This document shows positions 24,902-33,534 of a DNA stretch of 64,000 bases, in pieces. Position 1 is the stretch's first letter. The number at the start of each line of letters is the position of its first letter. Made by a program: the position numbers and the translations under genes. The notes beneath the pieces were generated by a model. The model had not been told where the DNA came from. It made no database searches and saw only the letters and a program-made list of their open reading frames with translations. The DNA is taken from contig NZ_JASJOC010000016.1 in NCBI RefSeq assembly GCF_030068615.1, forward strand, positions 1 through 64,000, given 5' to 3'. Source of the stretch: Halostagnicola sp. A-GB9-2 (GTDB lineage: Archaea; Halobacteriota; Halobacteria; Halobacteriales; Natrialbaceae).

Positions 24902-25837
24902 ATGGGAAGCGTCGTAATTTCTCTCGATGCCGAACTCGGCTGGGGATTCCACGATCTGGATTCGCCACCGGAACACCGGGTCGAGGCCGGTCGACGAGGC
25001 TGGCAAGCGATGCTCGATTTGCTCGAAGAGTACGACGTGCCCGCAACCTGGGCCGTCGTCGGCCATCTGATGCTCGAGTCCTGCGACGGCGAGCATGACG
25101 CACATCCTGCGCCATCGGGCTGGTTCGAACGCGAGCGGACGGAGTGGCGTGACCGACCCGATCTTCGGTTCGGACGCGATCTCGTGGAGCGAATCCTCGA
25201 GTCGGATGCCGATCACGAGTTTGCGAGCCACTCGTTTTCGCACGTGTTGTTCGGTGACCCCGAGACGTCTCGAACGCTCGCGAAAGCGGAAATTTCCCGG
25301 AGCGTCGAGATCGCAAACGAGTGGGGACAGTCAGTCGATTCGTTCATCTTCCCGCGAAACGACGTCGGTCACCGGGACGTACTGGCGGAGTACGGAATCA
25401 CCGCCTACCGTGGTCGGTCACCGACCCCCGACGGAGCTCGCGGTGTCGTCGACTCGGTGTTCAAGGATGGCTCCCTGCTGGTGTACCCGTCGATCGACGA
25501 ATACGGCCTCGTCAACGTTCCGGCGTCGATGTTCTGTTTCGGGTTTGAAGGATCGGCCAGAACGATCGCGGAGTCCGTCTGGGCGGACCCGATGGTTGTG
25601 GAGGCTCGACAGGGGATCGACGAGGCGGCCAGAGAGGATGGCGTGTTCCACCTGTGGTTGCATCCCAACAATCTCACGCACGAACGAGACGACCGTCGGA
25701 TGCGTGCCATTCTCGAGTACATAGACCGACGGCGTCGCGAGACCGACCTGTCCGTTGAAACGATGGGTGATGTTGCCCGCCGTTTTCGTGACTCAGCGCC
25801 GACCGCAGAGCCCAGTCCTGCCGCGTACTCGCGGTAA
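24902..25837 (+). CDS. Polysaccharide deacetylase (CE4/NodB-like)
   Basis: 311 aa. VVISLDAELGWGF (residues 4-16) replaces the usual TFDDG start, with the catalytic and metal Asp at D9. The second motif ASHSFSH (about 107-113) supplies the HxxxH metal ligands, and WLHPNNL near residue 252 corresponds to the C-terminal histidine motif. CE4 enzymes remove N- or O-acetyl groups from amino sugars. No signal peptide is seen, so it would act on a cytoplasmic lipid-linked or nucleotide-linked precursor. The gene is divergent from the phosphatase-superfamily gene. Confidence 0.87.
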   Translation: MGSVVISLDAELGWGFHDLDSPPEHRVEAGRRGWQAMLDLLEEYDVPATWAVVGHLMLESCDGEHDAHPAPSGWFERERTEWRDRPDLRFGRDLVERILESDADHEFASHSFSHVLFGDPETSRTLAKAEISRSVEIANEWGQSVDSFIFPRNDVGHRDVLAEYGITAYRGRSPTPDGARGVVDSVFKDGSLLVYPSIDEYGLVNVPASMFCFGFEGSARTIAESVWADPMVVEARQGIDEAAREDGVFHLWLHPNNLTHERDDRRMRAILEYIDRRRRETDLSVETMGDVARRFRDSAPTAEPSPAAYSR

Positions 25838-25891
25838 GGGATACCAGCGTATCGACCCCAATACTGATTTTCGGACCATTCCCACGCGTAC

Positions 25892-25993
25892 TATACTACC
25901 GGCTGTCCGTCGCTCCTACCGGCTGTCCGTCGCTCACAATTCTCGTCGCCCCGGAGGTGCGAGAATCTTCACATCGTTACAGCTGGTAGTATA
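25892..25993. repeat. MITE-like element with 15-bp imperfect terminal inverted repeats
   Basis: TATACTACCGGCTGT (25892-25906) and ACAGCTGGTAGTATA (25979-25993) match as inverted repeats at 14 of 15 positions, 72 bases apart. Inside, TACCGGCTGTCCGTCGCTC occurs twice in tandem (about 25897-25915 and 25917-25935). No transposase frame fits. The same 15-mer with one change occurs at 47662-47676, so it is a dispersed motif. Confidence 0.55.
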
Positions 25994-26127
25994 TCCCTGC
26001 GTACAGCTCTTCGACGGTTTTCGGAGACTCGGGCTCCCGCTCATCACCTCGAAACCACTCCCTACGGGTTGTCGACGAACGGTAAGCCAGCGATAACAAA
26101 GCCTGCAGACGGTCCGGTTTCGAGAAG

Positions 26128-27228
26128 ATGCGCTCTTTCATCCGCCGTCGACTGTCGCGCTCCGATTCGGTACGGATCGGAGTTCTGGGAGTCGGCAACA
26201 TCGGCAGTGTACACCTCAAATCGGCGCTCGCGATGCCGGGCGTCGACGTCGTCGCCGCGGCTGATACGGTTCCGAAGAATCGCGACCGGGCAGACAGCGC
26301 GGGCGTTACCCGCGTGTACGACGACTACGTGACGTTACTCGAGTCGGAAACGCTCGATGTCGCGATCGTCGCGTTGCCCCCGTTTCTCCACTGCGACGCC
26401 GTCGAAGTGGCCGCAGAAACCGGCGTTGATGTTTTCGTTGAAAAACCGTTTGCCCGGTCGACGGCCGAAGCCGACGAGATGCTCGAGGCGGCGTCCGAGG
26501 CCGGAATCCGCGTCGGCGTCGATCACACGCTTCGCTACCAGCCGGATCTTACCGGGCTCAAAGGGGCCTACGAGGACGGCACGGTGGGCCACGTTCCCCA
26601 CGCCTCGATGGTTCGGGTGAACGACGGTCCGCTGGGTCGACCGCCGGTCGAGGATGCACCCCCGGCCTGGCCGCTCGACCCCGACGCGACCGGCGGCGGC
26701 TCGCTGATGGAACTCGGCGTTCACTGTTTCGACTACCTGGAGTGGACGTTCGGTCCGCTCGAGATTCGGGATGCGATGATCGATACGACCCTCGAGGTGC
26801 CGGTCGAGGACGCAGCGACGGTCCTCATGGAAGCCCGAGAGACGGGAACCGCGGTTACGCTCCACTGTGGTTCCTACCAGTGGGAGGAGCTTCCGGAGGT
26901 GAACACCAACGTCCGCCTCGAGGGTATTACAGGCACAATCGAGAGCGAGGAGTATCTCCCGACGAATTTCTACGGGAGCGCCGCCCTCTCGGCCCTTTCG
27001 AACGTCGCGAGTCGGTTTACCGGCGGCGATCCGGCCGTTTACGGACCGACGTTCTACCTTCAGGCGCACTACGATGCGCTCTTCGATTTCGTGGACTCGA
27101 TTCGCGCGGACGAGACGCCGCCCGTAACCGGTGAAGACGGTCGACGGACGCTCGAACTGGTCGAGACGGCCTACGAACTCGCGGACGAAGATTGCGCCGA
27201 AGCCGACGCCCTCGAGGTGGTTTCATGA
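26128..27228 (+). CDS. Gfo/Idh/MocA-family oxidoreductase (operon with DUF362 and SDR genes)
   Basis: 366 aa. Rossmann start RIGVLGVGNIGSVHL (16-30), hallmark EKP (DVFVEKPFARS), and the canonical C-terminal GGGSLMELGVHCFDYLEW with the catalytic His. It is more canonical than, and distinct from, the paralogues at 7918 and 56511. The N-terminal 15 residues (MRSFIRRRLSRSDSV) are a basic extension with no alternative start. The stop TGA overlaps the next ATG (ATGA), so translation of the three-gene operon is coupled. It probably oxidises a nucleotide sugar of the surface glycan. Confidence 0.88.
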   Translation: MRSFIRRRLSRSDSVRIGVLGVGNIGSVHLKSALAMPGVDVVAAADTVPKNRDRADSAGVTRVYDDYVTLLESETLDVAIVALPPFLHCDAVEVAAETGVDVFVEKPFARSTAEADEMLEAASEAGIRVGVDHTLRYQPDLTGLKGAYEDGTVGHVPHASMVRVNDGPLGRPPVEDAPPAWPLDPDATGGGSLMELGVHCFDYLEWTFGPLEIRDAMIDTTLEVPVEDAATVLMEARETGTAVTLHCGSYQWEELPEVNTNVRLEGITGTIESEEYLPTNFYGSAALSALSNVASRFTGGDPAVYGPTFYLQAHYDALFDFVDSIRADETPPVTGEDGRRTLELVETAYELADEDCAEADALEVVS

Positions 27229-28247
27229 ATGACGATCGATCGCTGTCGGTTTCCAGCGTCTCCGTTCCGCGCGCGAATTCCAAGGGGCAACTGGCGGCAC
27301 GCGAATCGGCTCTCGAGGTGACGACCGAACGGTCTCAGGCGGGCGGGAACAACTGGACGCCCGCGATCGACGCGCGAATGGCCCGACTCGAGGGGCCCGT
27401 TCGAGAACTGATCGGATCGGTGCCGGATCCGTTCGCCGACGCCGCCGAGATAACTCTCTTGCCCGACGTCCACTATCCATTTCATCCCTCGACGGGGATG
27501 GTAACAGATCCGGCGGTCGTCGGCGCGGTCGCGGGCTATCTCGGGAACGAGACGTCGGCTGACCTCGTCGTCGCCGGCTCGAGCACCGAATCGATGGACC
27601 TCGATCGGACGACCGACTATCTCGGATATCCGGCGCTCGAGGAACGCTTCGACTGTCGACTTCGGGATCTTTCCTCGGATCGGGATTCTCGAGTCACCGT
27701 TTCGCTTTCCGATAGCGAGGCTCCGGTCGAACTCTCGATCCCGGACTTGTTGCTCGAGAACCCTGTCGTCGTCGTTCCGACGCTTCGCCCGACCGAAGCG
27801 GGGCCGATTGCGGGGGCGATGCGAACGCTCGGTCGACACGTCGAACCCGGCGTCGAGGGCCGCGGGCTGTCGGATGACCGCCGTGCTCGTGCGGCGACGA
27901 ACGCGGTCGAACCCGAACTATCGATCCTCGACGCGACGACCGTGTTCGCCGGCGAGGCGTTCGCCGCGGAAACCTTGTTCGCGGGCGACCCACTCGGCGT
28001 GGACACAGCCGGAACGACACTGCTCGGACGGGACGTTAACGATGACGCTGTGCTATCGACCGAACTCGGGCCGGGTCAGACATCGATTCAGGTCTCGGGG
28101 TGTGACTTCGATGCCCTTCGAGATCGCGTTCCGTCCGGCGATCTGCCGCCGCGGACGACGACCCATCCCGCAGTCTCGATCGCGTACGGGCTGTACGCGA
28201 AGGTCAGCGGGGACGCCGTTCCGCCCCAACTCGAGGTGGACCGATGA
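27225..28247 (+). CDS. DUF362-domain protein
   Basis: 340 aa from the ATG at 27225, which overlaps the upstream stop. An earlier in-frame start is inside the previous gene. ITLLPDVHYPFHPSTGMVTDPAV, AVAGYLGNETSADLVVAGSS and PVVVVPTLRPTE are typical of the DUF362 fold. No Cys pairs for an Fe-S cluster are present, unlike many DUF362 proteins. The product is soluble. Its place between a sugar oxidoreductase and an epimerase/dehydratase suggests a role in nucleotide-sugar or glycan metabolism, but the biochemistry is unknown. Confidence 0.78.
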   Translation: MNDDRSLSVSSVSVPRANSKGQLAARESALEVTTERSQAGGNNWTPAIDARMARLEGPVRELIGSVPDPFADAAEITLLPDVHYPFHPSTGMVTDPAVVGAVAGYLGNETSADLVVAGSSTESMDLDRTTDYLGYPALEERFDCRLRDLSSDRDSRVTVSLSDSEAPVELSIPDLLLENPVVVVPTLRPTEAGPIAGAMRTLGRHVEPGVEGRGLSDDRRARAATNAVEPELSILDATTVFAGEAFAAETLFAGDPLGVDTAGTTLLGRDVNDDAVLSTELGPGQTSIQVSGCDFDALRDRVPSGDLPPRTTTHPAVSIAYGLYAKVSGDAVPPQLEVDR

Positions 28248-29212
28248 CGAAGACGGCCGCCGTCACCGGTGCGACGGGCTTTCTCGGGTCACACCTCTGC
28301 GAACGATTGCTCGCCGACGGGTGGACGGTTCGCGGGCTCTCTCGCCCGACGTCGGATCGGGGCGACCTCGAGGGTCCCGTCGAGTGGTACGTCGGCGATC
28401 TGTTCGACGACGCGACGCTTCGATCGCTCGTCGACGAAACGGACGCGGTCTTCCACCTGGCCGGCATCGGCCTCTGGAGCGGCGACGCGGAGACAGTCGA
28501 GCGCGTCAACGCGGACGGAACGAAACGGCTCATCGATGCGTGTCAGCATTCGGAGACGGATGCCGGCAAACTCGTGTTTACGAGCACGGCGGGAACAAGG
28601 CGACCGCCCGTCGAGGGTGAGGTCGCGGACGAAACCGACTACGCCGCGCCGGTGGGTGCCTACCAGTCCTCGAAAGCCGAGGCGGAGGTGCTCGTCGACA
28701 ACTACGCGAGCACCGCGGGAGAGGCCGTCACCGTCCACCCGACATCGATTTTCGGCCCCGGAGACGAGACGTTCACCGCCCAGTTACTCGCGATGGCGAC
28801 CGATCCCACGATGTTCGTCTATCTCCCCGGCGGATTGAGCATCGTCGGCGTGGCGGACGTCGTCGACGGCATACTGGCCGCCTACGAACGCGGCGAAAAC
28901 GGCGGGCACTACATCCTCGGCGGCGAAAACCTCACGCTCGAGCAGGCTATCTCTCGAATCGCTCACTGTACGGGCGGTCATCGTGCACCCATCGAGGTCC
29001 CCTCGACGGCGATTCATGCCGCCGGACCCGTCGCCGAAACAGTCGGGGCCGTCTCCGGATTTCGAGTGTTCCCGTTCGACCGGGATATGGCCAAGTTGGC
29101 GACCAAGCGGCTCTACTACACCTCGAGAAAGGCACACGACGAACTCGGGTATACCTACGATCCGCTCGAGGAGCACGTCCCCGACGCGATGGCGTGGTAC
29201 CGTTCGCTGTAA
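28244..29212 (+). CDS. NAD-dependent epimerase/dehydratase (extended SDR)
   Basis: 322 aa. NAD-binding TGATGFLGSHL (8-18), AVFHLAGIGLWSGD, the catalytic Ser/Thr in VFTSTAGTRR and the YxxxK pair in YQSSKAEAE. It is the third gene of the ATGA-coupled operon. Family members make UDP-sugars or act on other nucleotide sugars and flavonoid-like substrates. Exact specificity cannot be told. HPTSIFGPGD and ILGGENLTLEQ are typical of the extended subgroup. Confidence 0.88.
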   Translation: MTKTAAVTGATGFLGSHLCERLLADGWTVRGLSRPTSDRGDLEGPVEWYVGDLFDDATLRSLVDETDAVFHLAGIGLWSGDAETVERVNADGTKRLIDACQHSETDAGKLVFTSTAGTRRPPVEGEVADETDYAAPVGAYQSSKAEAEVLVDNYASTAGEAVTVHPTSIFGPGDETFTAQLLAMATDPTMFVYLPGGLSIVGVADVVDGILAAYERGENGGHYILGGENLTLEQAISRIAHCTGGHRAPIEVPSTAIHAAGPVAETVGAVSGFRVFPFDRDMAKLATKRLYYTSRKAHDELGYTYDPLEEHVPDAMAWYRSL

Positions 29213-29402
29213 GTGAGTCATTTATAAACCGAACGTGAGTTGTCCGAAGTTTGTTCTAAGAACCATGGGCACCGTTCTTTAAATCACAAGTCTTGTTCAC
29301 TCGCGAGTCCGTTCTCTCCGGAATTCATTCGACACTCGACGAATTTCGATTCGGCAAACGTTTCCGAAACCAATTTGGGCATATGCTTGATTGAATCCTG
29401 CG

Positions 29403-29433
29403 TTTTTTATACTGATAATTGGAATCCGAGCAT
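29403..29433 (+). promoter_or_regulatory. Promoter of the CitMHS transporter gene
   Basis: TTTTTTATACT (from 29403) lies 24-30 nt before the ATG at 29434. This supports that ATG as the start on a leaderless mRNA instead of the TTG at 29419. Confidence 0.6.
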
Positions 29434-30759
29434 ATGCTAGGATCTGGCTTACCGCTGGGTATTATCGGGTACGGAGCAATCTTTCTCATCCTGTTTCTTG
29501 TCATACGAAAAAGACTATACGTCATTCCGACACTAATTATCGTTCCGGTCGTTGCCGCGATAGTTGCCGGCTTTTCGTTTAACGAGATCGCGGAGTTCGC
29601 CGAAGAGGGGCTCCAGGGGATCGTCGGCATCACCGCGATGTTCGCGTTCGCCGTCTGGTACTTTAGCATCATGCGCGACAGCGGCCTGTTCGATCCGTTC
29701 GTTTCCAGAATCGTGAGCAGTATTATCAGTAAACCAGCGTTGCTCACGGTCGGTACCGTCGCCCTTGCGATGGTCACGCACTTAGACGGTGCCGGCGCGA
29801 CGACGATGCTCGTGACGATTCCGGCGATGTTGCCGCTGTACGACGCGCTCGACGTCGATCGAAAAATACTCGCCGCACTGGTCGCGCTTACGGCTGGGAC
29901 GATGAACATGGTGCCCTGGGGCGGACAGGTTGTCCGCGGCGTCGCTGCGATTGACCCGGCGACGATTTCAAACGTGTTCAACCCGATGATTCCCGCACAG
30001 GCCGCCGGACTGTTATCCGTTTTCGCGATCAGCGCCTTCTACGGTCGAAAGATTCGACAGGACATAGACGCCGTCACCGCCTTCGAGGGCGTTGACGAAC
30101 AGTCGCTCATCGACGAAGCGATCGACGACCGCAAAGTCGAGATGGATCGAACGTGGATCTTCAACTTCCTCCTCACAGTGGTCGTTCTCGGTGCGCTGAT
30201 CAGAGGGATTACGTCGCCGGAAGTCGCGTTCATGATCGGCGTCGTCCTTGCGCTCATCGTCAACGTGCCCGATTACGAGAAACAAAAAGAGGTCCTCGAG
30301 TCCTACGCACCCGACGTGATGACGTACGTCGGCATTCTGTTCTCTGCCGGTGTTCTCATTGGCGTTCTCGAGGAGAGCGGTATGGTCGACGAGATGGCGA
30401 ACATCATGGTGTACCTGATTCCGGACATGCTCGGCTCGCAACTCCCGGTCGTCATCGCAGTGTTGTCGCTTCCCGCCCGACTCCTGTTCAGTCCGGATGC
30501 GTTCTACTTCGGCGTCTTGCCGGTCCTCTCGGAAACGGCCGCCGCGTACGGACATGATCCCGTTTCGGTCGTCCGCGCGTCGCTAGTCGGCCAGACCGTC
30601 GGCTTTCCTGTTTCGCCGTTCACCGGTGCCACGTATCTCCTCATCGGGTTAGCAGGCGTCGAACTCGGCGAGCACATCAAGTTTACGTTGCCGCTCATGG
30701 TGATTCCATCAGGCGTCATCCTCATCGTCGCGGTCCTCACAGGTGCGATTCCGATATAG
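29434..30759 (+). CDS. CitMHS-family citrate/tricarboxylate transporter
   Basis: 441 aa with about 11-12 hydrophobic segments. THLDGAGATTMLVTIPAMLP (about residues 112-131) matches the family motif near the substrate site (LDGDGTTTLLL in citrate carriers), and NMVPWGGQVVRG is typical too. The start at 29434 is set by the TATA box. CitMHS proteins import metal-citrate or related acids by proton symport. It is followed by the 5-oxoprolinase-like gene set, so it might carry a substrate of that pathway, but no shared promoter shows this. Confidence 0.85.
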   Translation: MLGSGLPLGIIGYGAIFLILFLVIRKRLYVIPTLIIVPVVAAIVAGFSFNEIAEFAEEGLQGIVGITAMFAFAVWYFSIMRDSGLFDPFVSRIVSSIISKPALLTVGTVALAMVTHLDGAGATTMLVTIPAMLPLYDALDVDRKILAALVALTAGTMNMVPWGGQVVRGVAAIDPATISNVFNPMIPAQAAGLLSVFAISAFYGRKIRQDIDAVTAFEGVDEQSLIDEAIDDRKVEMDRTWIFNFLLTVVVLGALIRGITSPEVAFMIGVVLALIVNVPDYEKQKEVLESYAPDVMTYVGILFSAGVLIGVLEESGMVDEMANIMVYLIPDMLGSQLPVVIAVLSLPARLLFSPDAFYFGVLPVLSETAAAYGHDPVSVVRASLVGQTVGFPVSPFTGATYLLIGLAGVELGEHIKFTLPLMVIPSGVILIVAVLTGAIPI

Positions 30760-31100
30760 GCTCCGCTAGTTTCGTTCTCGAGCCAACACGTCGGTTCTTG
30801 ACGCATCCGTTCCGTAGCGGAGCAGACACCTTTGCCCCCGTTTGCGACATACCGTTGCCATACTGTCGTACGGTCCGCTGTTCCGATTTACCGGTGCAAC
30901 CGCGACTGTCTTGGGTTGCACCGGAAACGATTGACAGCAATCCGTCTCAACCAATCCTCGCTTCTTTTCTCCCGTCGAGTAGCTGCTCCCAGGAATGTAA
31001 CTCCAACGGGCGAAATTGTACTGGATTCGAAACAATATCCAAATCTTGATTTTAGACCAATATTTATTAATCAGTGTACGGTGAATTGTCATCCCACAGC
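30760..31100. other. Intergenic region with a perfect 11-bp inverted repeat and a promoter
   Basis: The inverted repeat CCGGTGCAACC (30891-30901) and GGTTGCACCGG (30914-30924) lies about 130 nt after the transporter stop. It has a 12-nt spacer and could be a terminator or a binding site. Upstream of pxpB, TATTTATTA (31061-31069) forms a TATA box 32-40 nt before the ATG at 31101. No gene is supported. Confidence 0.6.
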
Positions 31101-32003
31101 ATGGCAACCGAACAAATCACCCCTGTCGATCTTCCCGATCCCCGGTACGAGTACGGAGCCGATGATTTCGTGTTCGTCGAACTCGCGGAAGCGATGAGTT
31201 TCACCGCCAATTTCAAGGCGATGGCGATCACCCAGCAGGTCGCCGAGCGGGACATCGAGGGCGTCATCGAGAACTGCCCCGGCAACGCCTCGTACATGCT
31301 TCGGATCGATCCCGAAGTCATCCATCCGGACGGGTTGATCGAGCGGCTCAAATCGATCGAATCAGAGATCGATATCTCCGAGTACGAGTGGGAAACGCGC
31401 GTTATCGACGTCCCGGTGTTGTTCGAAGATCCGTGGACTCACGAGACGCTCATGGAGTTTCGGGACCGCCACCAGGATCCAGACGGAACCGACCTCGAGT
31501 ACTCCGCGGAACTGAACGGCTTCGATTCCGTCGACGCGTTCCTCGAGGCGTTCGTCGGCGCACCGCACATGGTTACGATGGTCGGGTTCGTTCCCGGTCT
31601 TCCGTGGTGTTTCCAGATGGTGCCCCGGAGCGAGCAACTCGAGGTGCCGAAGTACGTCGAACCGCGAACCGACACGCCGAGTCGGGCGGTCGGGTTCGGC
31701 GGGGCCTTCTCGGTCATCTATCCCGTCCAGGGAGCCGGCGGCTACCAGCTGTACGGCCGGACGCCGGTCGAAGTCCTGGACGTCGATCAGGAGCTTCCGG
31801 ATTTCGAAGAGTCGATCGTTTTCCCGAACCCCGGCGACATCCTGAACTACCGAGCCATCGACCGCGAGGAGTACGACGCGATCCGCGAGGAAGTCGAGAC
31901 CGGAACGTACGAGTACACCTACGAACGGGTCGAGTTCTCCCCCGACGAGTTCTTCGACGCGCCCCACGAATACAATGACCGTCTCGTGGAGGTGATCGAA
32001 TGA
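31101..32003 (+). CDS. pxpB: 5-oxoprolinase subunit PxpB (KipI family)
   Basis: 300 aa from the ATG at 31101 (MATEQITPVDLPD). The frame opens 9 codons earlier, but the TATA box argues for 31101. Carboxyltransferase subdomain C/D-like: FVFVELAEAMSFTANFKAM, PVLFEDPWTHETLMEF and the glycine motif GFVPGLPWCFQM (family: GFxPGFxYL). KipI-family proteins pair with KipA-family ones. With PxpA they hydrolyse 5-oxoproline using ATP, and they are homologous to the transferase half of urea carboxylase. The stop overlaps the PxpC start (ATGA), so the two are coupled. Confidence 0.88.
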   Translation: MATEQITPVDLPDPRYEYGADDFVFVELAEAMSFTANFKAMAITQQVAERDIEGVIENCPGNASYMLRIDPEVIHPDGLIERLKSIESEIDISEYEWETRVIDVPVLFEDPWTHETLMEFRDRHQDPDGTDLEYSAELNGFDSVDAFLEAFVGAPHMVTMVGFVPGLPWCFQMVPRSEQLEVPKYVEPRTDTPSRAVGFGGAFSVIYPVQGAGGYQLYGRTPVEVLDVDQELPDFEESIVFPNPGDILNYRAIDREEYDAIREEVETGTYEYTYERVEFSPDEFFDAPHEYNDRLVEVIE

Positions 32004-33004
32004 TCGAGATCCACGAGGGCGGTATTTCGAGTACCGTCCAGGACCTCGGTCGATCCGGGAACTATCACATCGGGATGCCGCCGTCGGGGGCGATGGACTC
32101 CTACGCACACACCGTCGCCAACTACCTCGTCGGGAACGAGGCCGACGCGGCGACGATCGAGATGACCTATCAGGGAATCACGGCAACGGTTCGGGAGGAC
32201 GCCGTCATCGCAGTTACGGGCGCGGATATGTCGCCGAGCGTCAACGGCGATCCGATCGGCATGTGGGAAACCGTCGCCGTCGAGGCGGGTGACGAACTCG
32301 CGATTTCCTTTGCGACCGACGGTGCTCGAGCCTACCTCGCTGTCGCGGGCGGGATCGATGTCCCGAACGTGATGGGCAGTCAGTCGACGTACACGCTCGT
32401 CGGAATCGGCGGCCACGAGGGACGGGGACTCGAGGACGGCGATCGGCTCGCGATCGGGAACGGTGACGGGGTCTCGAGCGCCGGCGGCGAAACCGCTTCA
32501 CCCGAGGAACTGGTCGGCACTGAACTTGCTGAGGAGTACGTCCCCGATTACGCCGAGGAAGATTCCGTCCGAATCGTCCTCGGATTGACCGATTACCGGC
32601 TCACGGACGACGCGAAGGAAACCCTTTGTGACACCGAGTGGAAGGTGTCCCCGGAAGCCGACCGGACCGGCTACCGGCTCGAGGGGCCGGATATCGAGTT
32701 CAAAGAGCGCGAACAGCCTTTCGGTGCTGGCCCGAATCCGTCGAACGTAGTGGATCTGGGGTACCCGGTCGGCTCGATTCAGGTCCCCCAGAAGCCGATC
32801 GTTCTCATGCAGGATGCGGTGACGGGAGGCGGATACGCGACCGTCGGAACCGTCATCAGCGTCGACCGCGGACTGCTCGCACAGCGCCAAACGCATAAAA
32901 CGGTCGCGTTCGATGCTGTCGACGTCGAAGCGGCTATTTCGGCGCGCGAACAACAGACTGAGCGACTCGAGGCGATCGAAGCCGAGATCGCGGGTGAACG
33001 GTGA
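32000..33004 (+). CDS. pxpC: 5-oxoprolinase subunit PxpC (KipA family)
   Basis: 334 aa, ATG overlapping the PxpB stop. Starts MIEIHEGGISSTVQDLGRSG, the usual KipA N-terminus, and has MPPSGAMDSYAHTVANYLVG. Near the end are QVPQKPIVLMQDAVTGGGYATVGTV-type motifs (quoted here in part: PIVLMQDAVTGGGYATVG). It pairs with PxpB as the transferase-like subunit. The 81-base gap to the biotin-carrier gene below contains AT-rich stretches, so that gene may have its own promoter. Confidence 0.88.
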   Translation: MIEIHEGGISSTVQDLGRSGNYHIGMPPSGAMDSYAHTVANYLVGNEADAATIEMTYQGITATVREDAVIAVTGADMSPSVNGDPIGMWETVAVEAGDELAISFATDGARAYLAVAGGIDVPNVMGSQSTYTLVGIGGHEGRGLEDGDRLAIGNGDGVSSAGGETASPEELVGTELAEEYVPDYAEEDSVRIVLGLTDYRLTDDAKETLCDTEWKVSPEADRTGYRLEGPDIEFKEREQPFGAGPNPSNVVDLGYPVGSIQVPQKPIVLMQDAVTGGGYATVGTVISVDRGLLAQRQTHKTVAFDAVDVEAAISAREQQTERLEAIEAEIAGER

Positions 33005-33085
33005 ACTGCACCGCACGACTCCGTTTGGACGATAACCGAAACGAAGAGCATAATTGGGACTAAATTCAATACGATACCAACGACA

Positions 33086-33328
33086 ATGTCAGAGACCACC
33101 ACTATCAACTCACCAATGCCGGGCGTCTTTTACCGACGGCCGGACCCGGACGAAGAACGGTTCGTCGAAGTAGGCGACCAGGTCGAGGAGGGCGAGAGGA
33201 TCGGCCTCGTCGAAGTAATGAAGAACTTTCACGATATTGAGGCCCCCGAAGCGGGGACCGTCGTCGAGTTTCTCGTCGAGAACGAAGGCGAGATAGAGGC
33301 CGATCAGGCCATCGCCCGACTCGAGTAG
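33086..33328 (+). CDS. Biotin/lipoyl attachment domain protein (BCCP-like)
   Basis: 80 aa, a bare biotinyl domain. INSPMPGVFYRRPDPDEERF is typical, with K46 in VEVMKNFHD in the place of the biotinylated Lys (family E-A/V-M-K-M; here N follows). Its end EIEADQAIARLE matches the domain's last strand. It carries CO2 between a biotin carboxylase (34365-35708) and a transferase, the most obvious candidate here being PxpB/PxpC. There is no N-terminal linker, unlike bacterial AccB. Confidence 0.87.
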   Translation: MSETTTINSPMPGVFYRRPDPDEERFVEVGDQVEEGERIGLVEVMKNFHDIEAPEAGTVVEFLVENEGEIEADQAIARLE

Positions 33329-33534
33329 TTATTGATTACTCGGCTCGAGCTCCCGTTGCTTGTCGAAGCGTTTTGTTCGAGGTCCAGAGCTGAGTTGCGT
33401 GATTTCCAACCCCAACCCGATTAATTATATATTGTGCAGACTTTTCGTCTGAGGGTAGATATGGTTCGAACTCTCCTCCTTTCGTTAGATAGATTGACGC
33501 AAGTTATATGGCCGTTTGCGTACGTGTAACGCGC

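Noticed and set aside
24879-24917. 12-codon frame MNVGWWSEWEAS overlapping the deacetylase start
   Set aside because: A Trp-rich leader peptide is tempting, but no terminator or attenuator structure is near and such control is not established in haloarchaea.
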